DNA of 64,000 nucleotides from Streptomyces achromogenes (GCF_030816715.1 NZ_JAUSYH010000001.1:6882001-6946000), one strand, 5' to 3'. Counted from the stretch's first letter, positions 7,945-16,377 are shown. Program-made: numbers and translations. Notes: generated from the letters alone by a model not told the origin.

Positions 7945-9546
7945 GTGGATCGCGTGGACCTCATCCCCCCGCCCCCCGAGCCGATGCCGCCCCCGCGGCC
8001 GGCGGCCGCCGGCGCCGCGCCCCCGGCGTCACCCGGCGGGGCTCCGGGCGACGGCGTCGCCGGGCGTGCCGACGCGTACGCCGCCGCGCCGCTGCTGAAC
8101 TGCCTGCTGCGGGAGCTCGCCGAACCGCTGCCCCGCGCGCCGGGCGGCGACGGCCGGCCGGTCCACCGGCTGCCCGGCGGCCGGCTGCTGCGCGTGCGCG
8201 GCGACCGCCGGCCGACCGCACCGGAGGTGTACGAGGCCGGCGCCTGGCGCCCGCTGGACCACCCCGGGCTGGTCGCCCTGACCGCCGAGGCGCTGCGCCT
8301 GCGCACCGGACGGGACAACCCCGACCTGCCTGCCGAGATGATCGACAGCCGGGACGCGGTGGCGGCGCTGCTCACCGCGCGCGCGTGTGCCGCCGCGCCG
8401 GCCGACCTCTACCTGCGCTCCGAACAGTCCCTGATCACCGGACACCCCCACCACCCCGCCCCCAAGGCGCGCGGCGGCGGCCCCCCGGCCGGCTGGCTGC
8501 CGTACGCCCCCGAGGCGCACGCCCGTTTCCCGCTCGTCCTGCTGGGACTGCGCGAGGACGCCGTCGTCGAGGAGGGCGACACCCGCGCGCTGGACGCCCT
8601 CGGCGACGCGCCGCCCGGGTACCGGCTGCTGCCCGCCCACCCCTGGCAGCTCGGCCTCGCGGCCCGGGAGCTCGCGCCCGCCTTCGCCGACGGCCGGCTC
8701 GTCCGGCTGGGCACGACCGCGTACGACGTCTGGCCGACGGCCGCCGTGCGCACGGTGTACGCACCCGAGCGGGACCTGTGTCTGAAGTTCAGCCTCGACG
8801 TGCGCATCACCAACGACGTCCGCCGGCTGTGGCGGCACGACCTGCTGAAGCTGCGCCGGACCGACGCCGCGGCGGCCCGGGCCTTCGCGACCTGGGACGG
8901 CCCGGCGGCCTGGCTGAGCGACCGCGGCTACCGCACCGCCGACTTCGCCTTCGAGGCGCTCGCCGTCCTGGTCCGCGACGGGCTGGCCGCTCCCGTGCTG
9001 CCCGGCGCGACCCCGCTGCTCGCCGCGGGCCTCGTGGAGGGCTTCGACGGCAGCCCGCTGGCCGCGACGACGGACCCGGCGAGATGGTGGGAGGCGTACC
9101 TGTCGGCCGTCGTCCCGCCGGCCCTGGAGGCCTTCGCCGGCCACGGCGTCGTCCTCGAGGCGCATCTGCAGAACACGCTCGTCGCCGTCGACGCCGACGG
9201 CATCCCGGTGCAGGCCCTCTTCCGGGACGCCGAGGGCGTGAAACTCCTGCCGGACGTGGAGCGGGCGGCCGGCTGGGAGCGGCTGGTGTACTGCCTGGTG
9301 GTGAACCATCTGTGCGAGGTCGCCGCGGCCCTCGTCGCACACCACCCCGGGTTCGCCCCGTGGCCCGCGGCACGCCGCGCACTGGCCCGCCACGACCTCC
9401 CCGAGACGGCCGCCCTGCTCACCGCGCCCACCCTGCCCGGCAAGACGAACCTGCTGCTGCGCTGGACGGGGGCGGACGGCGCGGACGCCCGCTATCGGCC
9501 GCTGCCCAACCCGCTCGCCGACGACGCCGACGCCCGCCGCACATGA
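7945..9546 (+). CDS. NIS siderophore synthetase, IucA/IucC family (copy 2)
   Basis: This 533-residue protein shares the NIS landmarks with its divergent neighbour but is clearly paralogous, not duplicated: QSLITGHPHHPAPKARGG, AHPWQLG, KFSLDVRITNDVRR, EAHLQNTLVAV and FRDAEGVKLL, then a C-terminal domain with LVVNHLCEVAAAL. A ~40-residue Pro/Ala-rich leader precedes the conserved region, so the true start may lie later than the GTG at 7945. The two enzymes probably act on successive carboxylates of one siderophore. The product cannot be predicted without the amine-supply genes. Confidence 0.88.
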   Translation: MDRVDLIPPPPEPMPPPRPAAAGAAPPASPGGAPGDGVAGRADAYAAAPLLNCLLRELAEPLPRAPGGDGRPVHRLPGGRLLRVRGDRRPTAPEVYEAGAWRPLDHPGLVALTAEALRLRTGRDNPDLPAEMIDSRDAVAALLTARACAAAPADLYLRSEQSLITGHPHHPAPKARGGGPPAGWLPYAPEAHARFPLVLLGLREDAVVEEGDTRALDALGDAPPGYRLLPAHPWQLGLAARELAPAFADGRLVRLGTTAYDVWPTAAVRTVYAPERDLCLKFSLDVRITNDVRRLWRHDLLKLRRTDAAAARAFATWDGPAAWLSDRGYRTADFAFEALAVLVRDGLAAPVLPGATPLLAAGLVEGFDGSPLAATTDPARWWEAYLSAVVPPALEAFAGHGVVLEAHLQNTLVAVDADGIPVQALFRDAEGVKLLPDVERAAGWERLVYCLVVNHLCEVAAALVAHHPGFAPWPAARRALARHDLPETAALLTAPTLPGKTNLLLRWTGADGADARYRPLPNPLADDADARRT

Positions 9547-9566
9547 TCTGAACTACGCTGACCGGT

Positions 9567-10481
9567 GTGCTGCGCGAAGTGACCGCCGTCCGATACGTGA
9601 ACCCGCTGAGGTCTGGCGGCTCCGTGCCCGGTGTCGTCGAGGCCGACGACCTCGGCACCTACGTCGTGAAGTTCACCGGCTCCGCGCAGGGCCGCAAGGC
9701 GCTGGTCGCCGAGGTGATCGTCGGCGAGCTGGCGCGCGCGCTCGGACTGCGCTTCCCCGAGCTGGTCCTGGTGCACTTCGACCCGGCGCTCGCGGCGCAC
9801 GAACCGCACCAGGAGGTGCGCGACCTCCTCGACGCCAGCCACGGCGTCAACCTCGGCATGGACCTGCTGCCGGGAGCGGAGGACTTCACCCCGAGGGTCG
9901 CCGAGTCCTTCGCCGTGGACCCGCTGGAGGCCGGCCGGATCGTCTGGCTCGACGCCCTGACCGTCAACGTCGACCGGACGGTCCACAGTTCCAACCTGAT
10001 GGTCTGGCCCACGTCCGGGACCGTGCCGCCGCGGTTGTGGCTGATCGACCACGGGGCCGCCCTCGTCTTCCACCACCGCTGGGACGCGTCGACACCGGAG
10101 AGGGCCTACGACTTCCGCCACCACGCCCTAGGCCACTACGCCCCCGACACCCGCGCGGCCGACGCCGAGCTCGCCCCCCGGGTCACCGAGGAGCTGCTGC
10201 GCGCGATCGTGGCGGAGGTCCCGGACGCCTGGCTGGCCGGAGAGGAGGGCTTCGCCACGCCGGACGCCGTCCGAGAGGCGTACGTGCGCTACCTCCACGC
10301 GCGCGTGAAGGCCTCCGCGGCCTGGCTGCCCACCGGCTTTCCCACCCGGGAGGAACGCGCAGCCGAGGAGGCCCGGCGTGCGGAGAAGACCCGTCAGGGC
10401 CGCCCGAGTTGGCTCAAACAGGTCCCCGACCTGCATGGCGAACCGGCGGCGGAACAGGATTGGTCGGTGCACCTCGGATGA
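9567..10481 (+). CDS. HipA-like Ser/Thr kinase family protein
   Basis: The 304-residue protein resembles the short HipA-like kinases of actinobacteria. Seen are an ATP-site strand with Lys (YVVKFTGSAQGRKALVAEVI), a catalytic loop WLDALTVNVDRTVHSSNLMV where N/D-R-x-x-x-N-x-M stands for the kinase HRD/N motif, and LWLIDHGAALVF in place of DFG. Unlike true HipA toxins there is no HipB partner. Its stop overlaps the start of the SelW-like gene (ATGA), so the two are coupled. Substrate and role are unknown; a persistence function should not be assumed. Confidence 0.75.
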   Translation: MLREVTAVRYVNPLRSGGSVPGVVEADDLGTYVVKFTGSAQGRKALVAEVIVGELARALGLRFPELVLVHFDPALAAHEPHQEVRDLLDASHGVNLGMDLLPGAEDFTPRVAESFAVDPLEAGRIVWLDALTVNVDRTVHSSNLMVWPTSGTVPPRLWLIDHGAALVFHHRWDASTPERAYDFRHHALGHYAPDTRAADAELAPRVTEELLRAIVAEVPDAWLAGEEGFATPDAVREAYVRYLHARVKASAAWLPTGFPTREERAAEEARRAEKTRQGRPSWLKQVPDLHGEPAAEQDWSVHLG

Positions 10482-10750
10482 CCCACGTCGTGCAGATCGA
10501 GTACTGCACCCAGTGCCGCTGGCTGCCCCGCGCGGCGTGGCTGGCGCAGGAGTTGCTGACGACCTTCGAGGCGGAGCTCGCGCAGCTGTCGCTGAAGCCC
10601 GGCACGGGCGGCGTGTTCGTCGTCCGCGTCGACGGCGAGGTCGTCTGGGACCGCCGCGCGCAGGGCTTCCCGGAGCCCACGGCGGTGAAGCGGCTGGTAC
10701 GCGACCGAGTGGCCCCGGGGCGGACCCTGGGCCACTCGGACCGTCCGTAG
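10478..10750 (+). CDS. SelT/SelW/SelH-type redox protein
   Basis: The 90-residue protein starts HVVQIEYCTQCRWLPRAAWL, the Rdx/SelW thioredoxin-like motif with C-x-x-C where eukaryotic members have selenocysteine. GTGGVFVVRVDGEVVWDR and the tail GFPEPTAVKRLVRD complete the fold. No UGA is used, so it is a Cys form. Members are small cytosolic thiol redox proteins of unclear substrate. The ATG overlaps the HipA-like kinase stop, and its own stop lies one base from the convergent malate synthase stop. Confidence 0.85.
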   Translation: MTHVVQIEYCTQCRWLPRAAWLAQELLTTFEAELAQLSLKPGTGGVFVVRVDGEVVWDRRAQGFPEPTAVKRLVRDRVAPGRTLGHSDRP

Positions 10751-10751
10751 G

Positions 10752-12377
10752 TCAGCCCCTGAGCTGCTCGTAGGCCGGCAGGGTGAGGAAGTCCGCGTAG
10801 TCCTCGTCGAGGGCGACCGTCAGCAGCAGGTCGTGCGCCTGCTGCCAGTGGCCGGCCGTGAAGGCCTCCTCGCCGATCTCCTCGCGGATCGCGGCCAGTT
10901 CCTCGGCGGCGACCTTCCGGGCCAGTTCGGGGGTGGCCTTCTCGCCGTTCTCGAACTCCACCCCGGCGTTGATCCACTGCCAGATCTGCGAGCGGGAGAT
11001 CTCGGCGGTCGCGGCGTCCTCCATGAGGTTGAAGATGGCCACCGCGCCCATGCCGCGCAGCCACGCCTCGATGTAACGGATGCCCACCTGCACGGCGTTG
11101 ACCAGTCCCGGGTAGGTGGGCCTGGCATCGAGCGAGTCGACGGCGATCAGGTCGGCGGCCTCGACGCGGACGTCCTCGCGCAGCCGGTCCTTCTGGTTCG
11201 GCCGGTCGCCGAGGACCCGGTCGAAGGACGCCATGGCGATCGGCACCAGATCCGGGTGGGCCACCCAGGAGCCGTCGAAGCCGTCGTTCGCCTCGCGGTC
11301 CTTGTCCGCTTTGACCTTCTCGAACGCGACCTTGTTGACCTCGGCGTCGCGACGGGAGGGGATGAACGCCGCCATGCCTCCGATGGCGTGCGCGCCGCGC
11401 CGGTGGCAGGTGCGGACGAGCAGTTCGGTGTAGGCGCGCATGAACGGGGCGGTCATCGTGACCGCGTTGCGATCGGGCAGGACGAACCTGGCGCCGCCGT
11501 CCCGGAAGTTCTTGACGATGGAGAACAGGTAGTCCCAGCGTCCCGCGTTCAACCCCGAGGCGTGGTCGCGGAGTTCGTAGAGGATCTCCTCCATCTCGTA
11601 GGCGGCCGTGATCGTCTCGATGAGCACGGTGGCGCGGACGGTGCCCTGCGGGATGCCGACGTGGTCCTGCGCGAAGACGAACACGTCGTTCCAGAGGCGG
11701 GCCTCCAGGTGCGACTCCGTCTTCGGGAGGTAGAAGTACGGGCCCTTGCCGAGGTCGAGGAGACGCCGGGCATTGTGGAAGAAGTAGAGGCCGAAGTCGA
11801 CGAGGGCGCCGGGCACGGCGCGGCCCTCGGCGTCGACGAGGTGACGCTCGTCGAGGTGCCAGCCGCGCGGCCGCATCACGACGGTTGCGAGCTCGCTGTT
11901 CTCCTTCAGCGCGTACGACTTGCCGGACACCGGGTCGGTGAAGTCGATGGAGCGGGTGTAGGCGTCGGCCAGGTTGACCTGACCGAGGACGACGTTCTCC
12001 CAGGTCGGCGCAGACGCGTCCTCGAAGTCGGCGAGCCAGACCCGGGCCCCGGAGTTGAGGGCGTTGATCGTCATCTTGCGGTCGGTGGGGCCGGTGATCT
12101 CGACCCGGCGGTCGTCCAGGGCCGCGGGGGAGGGCGCCACCCGCCAGGAGTCGTCCGCGCGGATCGCGGCGGTCTCCGGGAGGAAGTCGAGCGTGCAGGT
12201 GCGGGCGATCTCGGCGCGGCGCTCCGCGCGGCGGGCGAGGAGTTCGTCGCGGCGCGGTGTGAACCGCCGGTGCAGTTCGGCCACGAAGGCGAGGGCCGGC
12301 TCGGTGAGGACCTCCTCCTGCCGCGGCAGGGGCTCGGCGTCGACGATGGCCAGCGGGGACGGCGCTGGTGCGGACAT
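10752..12377 (-). CDS. aceB: Malate synthase A
   Basis: The 541-residue protein is full length for malate synthase A, which condenses glyoxylate with acetyl-CoA to malate. Seen are GPTDRKMTINALNSGARVWL with ADFEDASAPTWENV (Mg2+/glyoxylate region), RPRGWHLDERH, LPKTESHLEARLWNDVF, and the long TIM-barrel core through SRSQIWQWINAGVEF. ATG 12377 follows AGGAAGT. An AllR-like operator sits within its promoter, tying it to the allantoin genes downstream on the map; allantoin breakdown yields glyoxylate, the substrate here. Confidence 0.95.
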   Translation of the reverse strand: MSAPAPSPLAIVDAEPLPRQEEVLTEPALAFVAELHRRFTPRRDELLARRAERRAEIARTCTLDFLPETAAIRADDSWRVAPSPAALDDRRVEITGPTDRKMTINALNSGARVWLADFEDASAPTWENVVLGQVNLADAYTRSIDFTDPVSGKSYALKENSELATVVMRPRGWHLDERHLVDAEGRAVPGALVDFGLYFFHNARRLLDLGKGPYFYLPKTESHLEARLWNDVFVFAQDHVGIPQGTVRATVLIETITAAYEMEEILYELRDHASGLNAGRWDYLFSIVKNFRDGGARFVLPDRNAVTMTAPFMRAYTELLVRTCHRRGAHAIGGMAAFIPSRRDAEVNKVAFEKVKADKDREANDGFDGSWVAHPDLVPIAMASFDRVLGDRPNQKDRLREDVRVEAADLIAVDSLDARPTYPGLVNAVQVGIRYIEAWLRGMGAVAIFNLMEDAATAEISRSQIWQWINAGVEFENGEKATPELARKVAAEELAAIREEIGEEAFTAGHWQQAHDLLLTVALDEDYADFLTLPAYEQLRG

Positions 12378-12471
12378 GAGCGGTCACTTCCTTCAGCGGT
12401 GGCACCGGGTGCCAGTCGAACCGGGTACGGCGAGCGAGGCTCCGGACGAGCCAAGCCCTTCTGGTTAATGG

Positions 12472-12500
12472 ATACTAGTTTCCTCATCGTGGAAGTTCAA
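12472..12500 (-). promoter_or_regulatory. aceB promoter with embedded AllR-like operator
   Basis: On the minus strand TTGAAC (12500-12495) and TAGTAT (12477-12472) are spaced by exactly 17 bases. That spacer contains the TTCC-N7-GGAA palindrome (12480-12494) also found twice between allR and allB. A repressor bound here would block the polymerase. Confidence 0.75.
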
Positions 12501-12560
12501 TGGTTTGTTGATGTCGAGAATCTCCGGGTCGAGGCAAGGTGGCGCTCGGTGCCGGGGGGC

Positions 12561-13295
12561 TCACTCGAGGTGCGCGAGATCCTCAGGGGTGTCGATGTCG
12601 AACGGCTGGGCGACGTCACCGCACTCGACGAGCGTGAGCGCCTCCCGGTGCGCGCTCAGATAGGCGCGCGCCCCCCGGTCGCCGGTCGCGGTCGCGGCGA
12701 CGCCCGCCCAGTGGCGGGCGCCGAACAGGACCGGATGGCCGCGCTCGCCGTCATAGGCGGCCGACACGAGCGAGGACTCGCCCTCGTACGCCGCGAGCAC
12801 CCGCGCCACCGCCTGCGGCCCGATGCCGGGCTGGTCGACGAGAAGGACCAGCGCCGCCCGCGCGCCGCGTTCCCTTGTCCGCGCGTCTCCTTCCCCGGTC
12901 CGTGCGTCTCCTTCCCCGGTCCGCGCGCCGGCCTCCCCGGTCCGCGTGGCGCCCGCCGGCGGACCGGCGGGCGGGGCGGGGCAGGGGAGTGAGGCGAGCC
13001 CGGCGCGCAGGGACGTGCCCATCCCCTGCGCCCAGTCGGGGTTGTCCACCAGCACGCACCCGTCGAGCCGGGCCCGCTCCCGTACGGCGTCGGCGGCGGC
13101 CCCGAGCACCACGTGCACGCGGGCGCAGCCCGCCGCGCGCAGCGTGCCCACCGCGTGCTCCACCAGCGGGCGTCCCCGGTGTTCGAGCAGCGCCTTGGGC
13201 CGCCCCCCGAGCCTTCGTCCACCGCCCGCCGCGAGGATCAGGCCCACGACCTGGCCCTCGGCGACGGTCGCGCTCTCGTCCTGCGTGTGCGTCAT
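12561..13295 (-). CDS. MobA/MocA-like nucleotidyltransferase
   Basis: The 244-residue protein has the NTP-transferase fold: VVGLILAAGGGRRLGGRPKA (nucleotide-binding loop with Lys) at residues 17-36, LVDNPDWAQGMGTSLRAGL near 85-103, LLVDQPGIGP near 150 (metal-binding Asp), and RGHPVLFGARHW near 185. The closest group is molybdenum-cofactor cytidylyl/guanylyltransferases (MocA/MobA), which activate molybdopterin with CTP or GTP. That would suit a purine-catabolic neighbourhood through xanthine dehydrogenase, but no such enzyme is in view. A 21-bp coding minisatellite inserts ~28 residues of ARTGEGD-type repeat between the two halves of the fold. Confidence 0.8.
   Translation of the reverse strand: MTHTQDESATVAEGQVVGLILAAGGGRRLGGRPKALLEHRGRPLVEHAVGTLRAAGCARVHVVLGAAADAVRERARLDGCVLVDNPDWAQGMGTSLRAGLASLPCPAPPAGPPAGATRTGEAGARTGEGDARTGEGDARTRERGARAALVLLVDQPGIGPQAVARVLAAYEGESSLVSAAYDGERGHPVLFGARHWAGVAATATGDRGARAYLSAHREALTLVECGDVAQPFDIDTPEDLAHLE
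12859..12942. repeat. 21-bp coding minisatellite
   Basis: About four units of a 21-base repeat (two nearly exact at 12880 and 12901) encode repeating ARTGEGD on the minus strand. The unit is a multiple of three, so copy changes keep the frame. Confidence 0.8.
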
Positions 13296-13485
13296 GCGTC
13301 CTGCATACCTGACGCGGCGTCGGACGCGGGGTCTTCGGAGGCTGAATTTCGGTCCGCGCTGTGGCGCACCCGGCACGGGGTGGCGTTTACTGACCCGCGC
13401 GTCCCCCGGCGTGCGACCGGCGCCACGGGGAGGCGGGGCGGGAAGGCGCGTACTCGTGCTCGGCGGGGTGCGAGGGGGGAGAGCT

Positions 13486-13800
13486 GTGTTGCGGAGCTTG
13501 GGGCAGAGGGCAGTGACCGGCAGCGACGAGGATCCCAGGGTGGCGGAACTGCGGACCGCGGTGTCCCGGCTTCGCCGCGAACTCGCCGCGCATCCGGCGG
13601 AGTTCCCGGACCGGGTCATCGCCGAGGACGAACTCGCCGCGCTCGCCGCGATGGCGGCCCACGGCACCCCGGAGGTCCCCCGCTTACGCCGCTCCCTGCT
13701 GCTGATCGCCGGCGCCATCGGCTCGGTGAGCGCCCTGGCCCGCAGTCTGGCCGACGTGCGCGGCGCCGTGGAGCTCTTCGGGCAGACCCCGCGCCGCTGA
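13486..13800 (+). CDS. Small conserved actinobacterial protein (DUF5955-like)
   Basis: The 104-residue protein is largely helical: VAELRTAVSRLRRELAAHP near residue 20, IAEDELAALAAMAAHG, then a hydrophobic helix LRRSLLLIAGAIGSVSALAR and a tail ending with VELFGQTPRR. From memory this matches short Streptomyces proteins annotated DUF5955; no function is known. GTG 13486 has GGGGGGAGA upstream; an in-frame GTG at 13516, also preceded by a purine-rich stretch, would remove 10 residues. Codon 67 is TTA (13684-13686), so translation should depend on the bldA tRNA and be developmentally timed. Confidence 0.7.
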   Translation: MLRSLGQRAVTGSDEDPRVAELRTAVSRLRRELAAHPAEFPDRVIAEDELAALAAMAAHGTPEVPRLRRSLLLIAGAIGSVSALARSLADVRGAVELFGQTPRR

Positions 13801-13847
13801 CGCCGGCCGCTGCCGGCTGCCCGCTGACCGCGGCGGCTCGGCGTGGG

Positions 13848-14648
13848 TCAGCCGATCCCGTTGCCCGGGTTGGTCAGCGCCTGTGACAGGTCCGCCGCCA
13901 CCTGCTGGAGCACCGGCACGATCTTCGCCGTGGCCTCCTCCGTGACGCGGCCCGCCGGGCCGGAGATGGAGACGGCCGCGGCGGTGGGGGAGTCGGGCAC
14001 CGACACCGCCAGGCAGCGGACGCCGATCTCCTGTTCGTTGTCGTCGACGGCGAACCCGGCCTGGCGTACGTCCGCCAGCGCCGCGAGGAAGCCCTCCGGC
14101 GTGGTGATCGTCTTGTCCGTGGCGGCGGGCATGCCGGTGCGGGCGAGCAGGGCGCGCACCTCGTCGTCGGGGAAGCCGGCCAGCAGGGCCTTGCCGACGC
14201 CTGTGGAGTGCGGCAGGACCCGGCGTCCGACCTCGGTGAACATCCGCATCGAGTGCTTGGACGGCACCTGCGCCACGTACACGATCTCGTCGCCGTCGAG
14301 CAGCGCCATGTTCGCCGTCTCGCCCGTCTCCTCGACCAGACGGGCCAGGTAGGGGCGGGCCCAGGTGCCCAGCAGCCGGGAGGCCGACTCCCCCAGCCGG
14401 ATCAGCCGAGGACCCAGCGCATAGCGGCGGTTGGTCTGCTGGCGGACGTAGCCGCAGGCCACCAGGGTGCGCATCAGGCGGTGGATGGTGGGCAGCGGAA
14501 GTCCGCTGCTCGCGGACAGCTCGCTCAGGCCGACCTCGCCGCCCGCGTCGGCCATCCGCTCGAGCAGATCGAAGGCGCGCTCGAGGGACTGGACCCCGCC
14601 ACCGGCGGACTTGGCGGAGTCGGTGGTGCTGGCGCTCGACGTCGGCAC
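13848..14648 (-). CDS. allR: IclR-family regulator of allantoin genes (AllR-like)
   Basis: The 266-residue protein has the IclR architecture. A winged helix comes first (VQSLERAFDLLERMADAGGE, LSELSASSGLPLPTIHRLMR, YALGPRLIRLGE). Then an effector domain carries ETANMALLDGDEIVYVAQ, LPHSTGVGKALLA and DDNEQEIGVRCLAVSV. In S. coelicolor, from established work, the allantoin-operon repressor AllR is an IclR protein relieved by a pathway intermediate (allantoate). The divergent allantoinase and the shared operators support the same role. GTG 14648 follows AAAGGAC. Expected targets are its own gene, allB-alc and aceB. Confidence 0.88.
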   Translation of the reverse strand: MPTSSASTTDSAKSAGGGVQSLERAFDLLERMADAGGEVGLSELSASSGLPLPTIHRLMRTLVACGYVRQQTNRRYALGPRLIRLGESASRLLGTWARPYLARLVEETGETANMALLDGDEIVYVAQVPSKHSMRMFTEVGRRVLPHSTGVGKALLAGFPDDEVRALLARTGMPAATDKTITTPEGFLAALADVRQAGFAVDDNEQEIGVRCLAVSVPDSPTAAAVSISGPAGRVTEEATAKIVPVLQQVAADLSQALTNPGNGIG

Positions 14649-14738
14649 GGCGCGTCCTTTCGCTACGGGCGGGCGGGGCTGAAGCCTACCCGTCGGTCGG
14701 TTGACTCCCGGCTTGTGCGTAGCTACGTTCTGCTGCAC

Positions 14739-14763
14739 GGAATTATTATTCCGCTTTGTGGAA
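14739..14763. promoter_or_regulatory. AllR-like operator at allR promoter
   Basis: TTCC-GCTTTGT-GGAA (14749-14763) overlaps a second inverted repeat, GGAAT-TATT-ATTCC (14739-14752). On the minus strand TAATAA-type -10 sequence lies beside it, with TGGACG as a possible -35. The site suits autoregulation. Confidence 0.7.
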
Positions 14764-14851
14764 ACGTCCAGAGGGACGGCGGCGGGTGCACTGTGGGGGA
14801 GTGCGCCCTTGACGGCGTGGGAGCGGGAGTGAAGACTCCTTCAACAGAACG

Positions 14852-14877
14852 TTGAATTCCGTTGCGTGGAAGTTTCC
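14852..14877. promoter_or_regulatory. AllR-like operator at allantoinase promoter
   Basis: TTCC-GTTGCGT-GGAA (14857-14871) starts inside a TTGAAT -35-like element (14852-14857) and is followed by another TTCC (14874-14877). The -10 is not obvious. The layout matches the aceB promoter, where TTGAAC also abuts TTCC. Confidence 0.7.
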
Positions 14878-14924
14878 GTACGTTTCTCGCAGGTGACCGG
14901 AGTGCACGGAAGAGAGGGGTCCGG

Positions 14925-16262
14925 GTGTCCGAGGCCGAACTGGTACTGCGCTCGACGCGCGTCATCACCCCCGAGGGGACGCGCCCCGCGGCGGTCGCGG
15001 TGGCGGGCGGCACGATCGCGGCCGTCCTGCCGCACGACGCCCCCGTCCCCGGGGGCGCCCGTCTGGAGGACTTCGGCGACGACGTCCTGCTGCCCGGCCT
15101 GGTCGACACGCACGTGCATGTCAACGACCCCGGCCGCACCCACTGGGAGGGCTTCTGGACCGCCACCCGCGCGGCGGCGGCCGGCGGCATCACCACGCTC
15201 GTCGACATGCCCCTGAACTCCCTGCCGCCGACCACCACGGTCGACCACCTGCGCGTCAAGCGGGAGGTCGCCGTCGACAAGGCGCACATCGACGTCGGCT
15301 TCTGGGGCGGCGCCCTGCCCGGCAACGTCGAGGACCTGCGGCCCCTGCACGAGAGCGGGGTGTTCGGTTTCAAGGCGTTCCTCTCCCCGTCGGGCGTGGA
15401 CGAGTTCCCGCACCTCGACCAGGACGGCCTGGCCCGGTCCCTGGCCGAGATCGCCGGCTTCGACGGCCTGCTGATCGTGCACGCGGAGGACCCGCACCAC
15501 CTGGCCGCGGCCCCGCAGCGGGGCGGCCCCCGATACGCCGACTTCCTCGCCAGCCGCCCGCGCGACGCCGAGGACACCGCCGTCGCGCACCTCGTCGCCC
15601 AGGCCCGGCGGCTCCACGCGCGCGTGCACGTCCTGCACCTCTCCTCCAGCGACGCGCTCCCGCTGATCGCCGCCGCCAAGGCCGACGGCGTCCGGATCAC
15701 CGCCGAGACCTGCCCGCACTATCTGACCCTGACCGCCGAGGAAGTACCCGACGGGGCCAGCGAGTTCAAGTGCTGCCCGCCCATCCGCGAAGCCGCCAAC
15801 CAGGACCTGCTGTGGCAGGCTCTCGCCGACGGCACGATCGACTGCGTGGTCACCGACCACTCGCCGTCCACGGCGGACCTGAAGACCGGCGACTTCGCGA
15901 CCGCGTGGGGCGGCATCTCCGGCCTCCAGCTCAGCCTCGCGGCGGTCTGGACCGAGGCGCGCAGCCGGGGCCACGGCCTCGAGGACGTCGTGCGGTGGAT
16001 GTCCACGCGCACCGCCGCCCTCGTGGGCCTCGACCGCAAGGGCGCGATCGAGGCGGGCCGCGACGCCGACTTCGCCGTCCTCGCTCCCGACGAGACCTTC
16101 ACCGTCGACCCGGCGGCGCTCCAGCACCGCAACCGCGTCACGGCGTACGCCGGCCGGACGCTCCACGGCGTCGTGAAGTCCACCTGGCTGCGGGGCGAAC
16201 GCATCGTCTCCGGAGGCGAGTTCACCGAGCCGAAGGGGCGGCTGCTCACCCGTAGCCCCTGA
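14925..16262 (+). CDS. allB: Allantoinase
   Basis: The 445-residue cytosolic amidohydrolase opens the hydantoin ring of allantoin to allantoate. Metal ligands are visible: DTHVHVNDPGR near residue 60, carbamylated-Lys segment FGFKAFLSPSGVDEF near 147, VHAEDPHH near 185, LHLSSSDALP near 240 and VVTDHSPST near 310. The C-terminal strand ends GVVKSTWLRGERIVSGGEF. GTG 14925 is chosen for AGAGGGG upstream and the family N-terminus; a TTG start at 14862 would overlap the operator. Allantoicase follows after 115 bases, so both steps are probably co-transcribed and AllR-controlled. Confidence 0.95.
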   Translation: MSEAELVLRSTRVITPEGTRPAAVAVAGGTIAAVLPHDAPVPGGARLEDFGDDVLLPGLVDTHVHVNDPGRTHWEGFWTATRAAAAGGITTLVDMPLNSLPPTTTVDHLRVKREVAVDKAHIDVGFWGGALPGNVEDLRPLHESGVFGFKAFLSPSGVDEFPHLDQDGLARSLAEIAGFDGLLIVHAEDPHHLAAAPQRGGPRYADFLASRPRDAEDTAVAHLVAQARRLHARVHVLHLSSSDALPLIAAAKADGVRITAETCPHYLTLTAEEVPDGASEFKCCPPIREAANQDLLWQALADGTIDCVVTDHSPSTADLKTGDFATAWGGISGLQLSLAAVWTEARSRGHGLEDVVRWMSTRTAALVGLDRKGAIEAGRDADFAVLAPDETFTVDPAALQHRNRVTAYAGRTLHGVVKSTWLRGERIVSGGEFTEPKGRLLTRSP

Positions 16263-16280
16263 CGCCGACGCCACAGGGCG

Positions 16281-16345
16281 CCCGCACCCGCACCCGCACC
16301 CGCACAGCGACCCGCGCACCCGCACCGCCCTCCCCGCACCCGCAC
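16281..16345. repeat. Hexanucleotide CCCGCA tandem repeat
   Basis: Four exact CCCGCA units (16281-16304) followed by degenerate copies to about 16345 fill most of the gap between allantoinase and allantoicase. Confidence 0.85.
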
Positions 16346-16377
16346 CGGCCGACTCCCGAAAGGCAGATCTGATCACC

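Noticed and set aside
9567..10750. HipBA toxin-antitoxin system
   Set aside because: The kinase belongs to the short HipA-like group and its neighbour is a SelW-type redox protein, not a HipB helix-turn-helix antitoxin.
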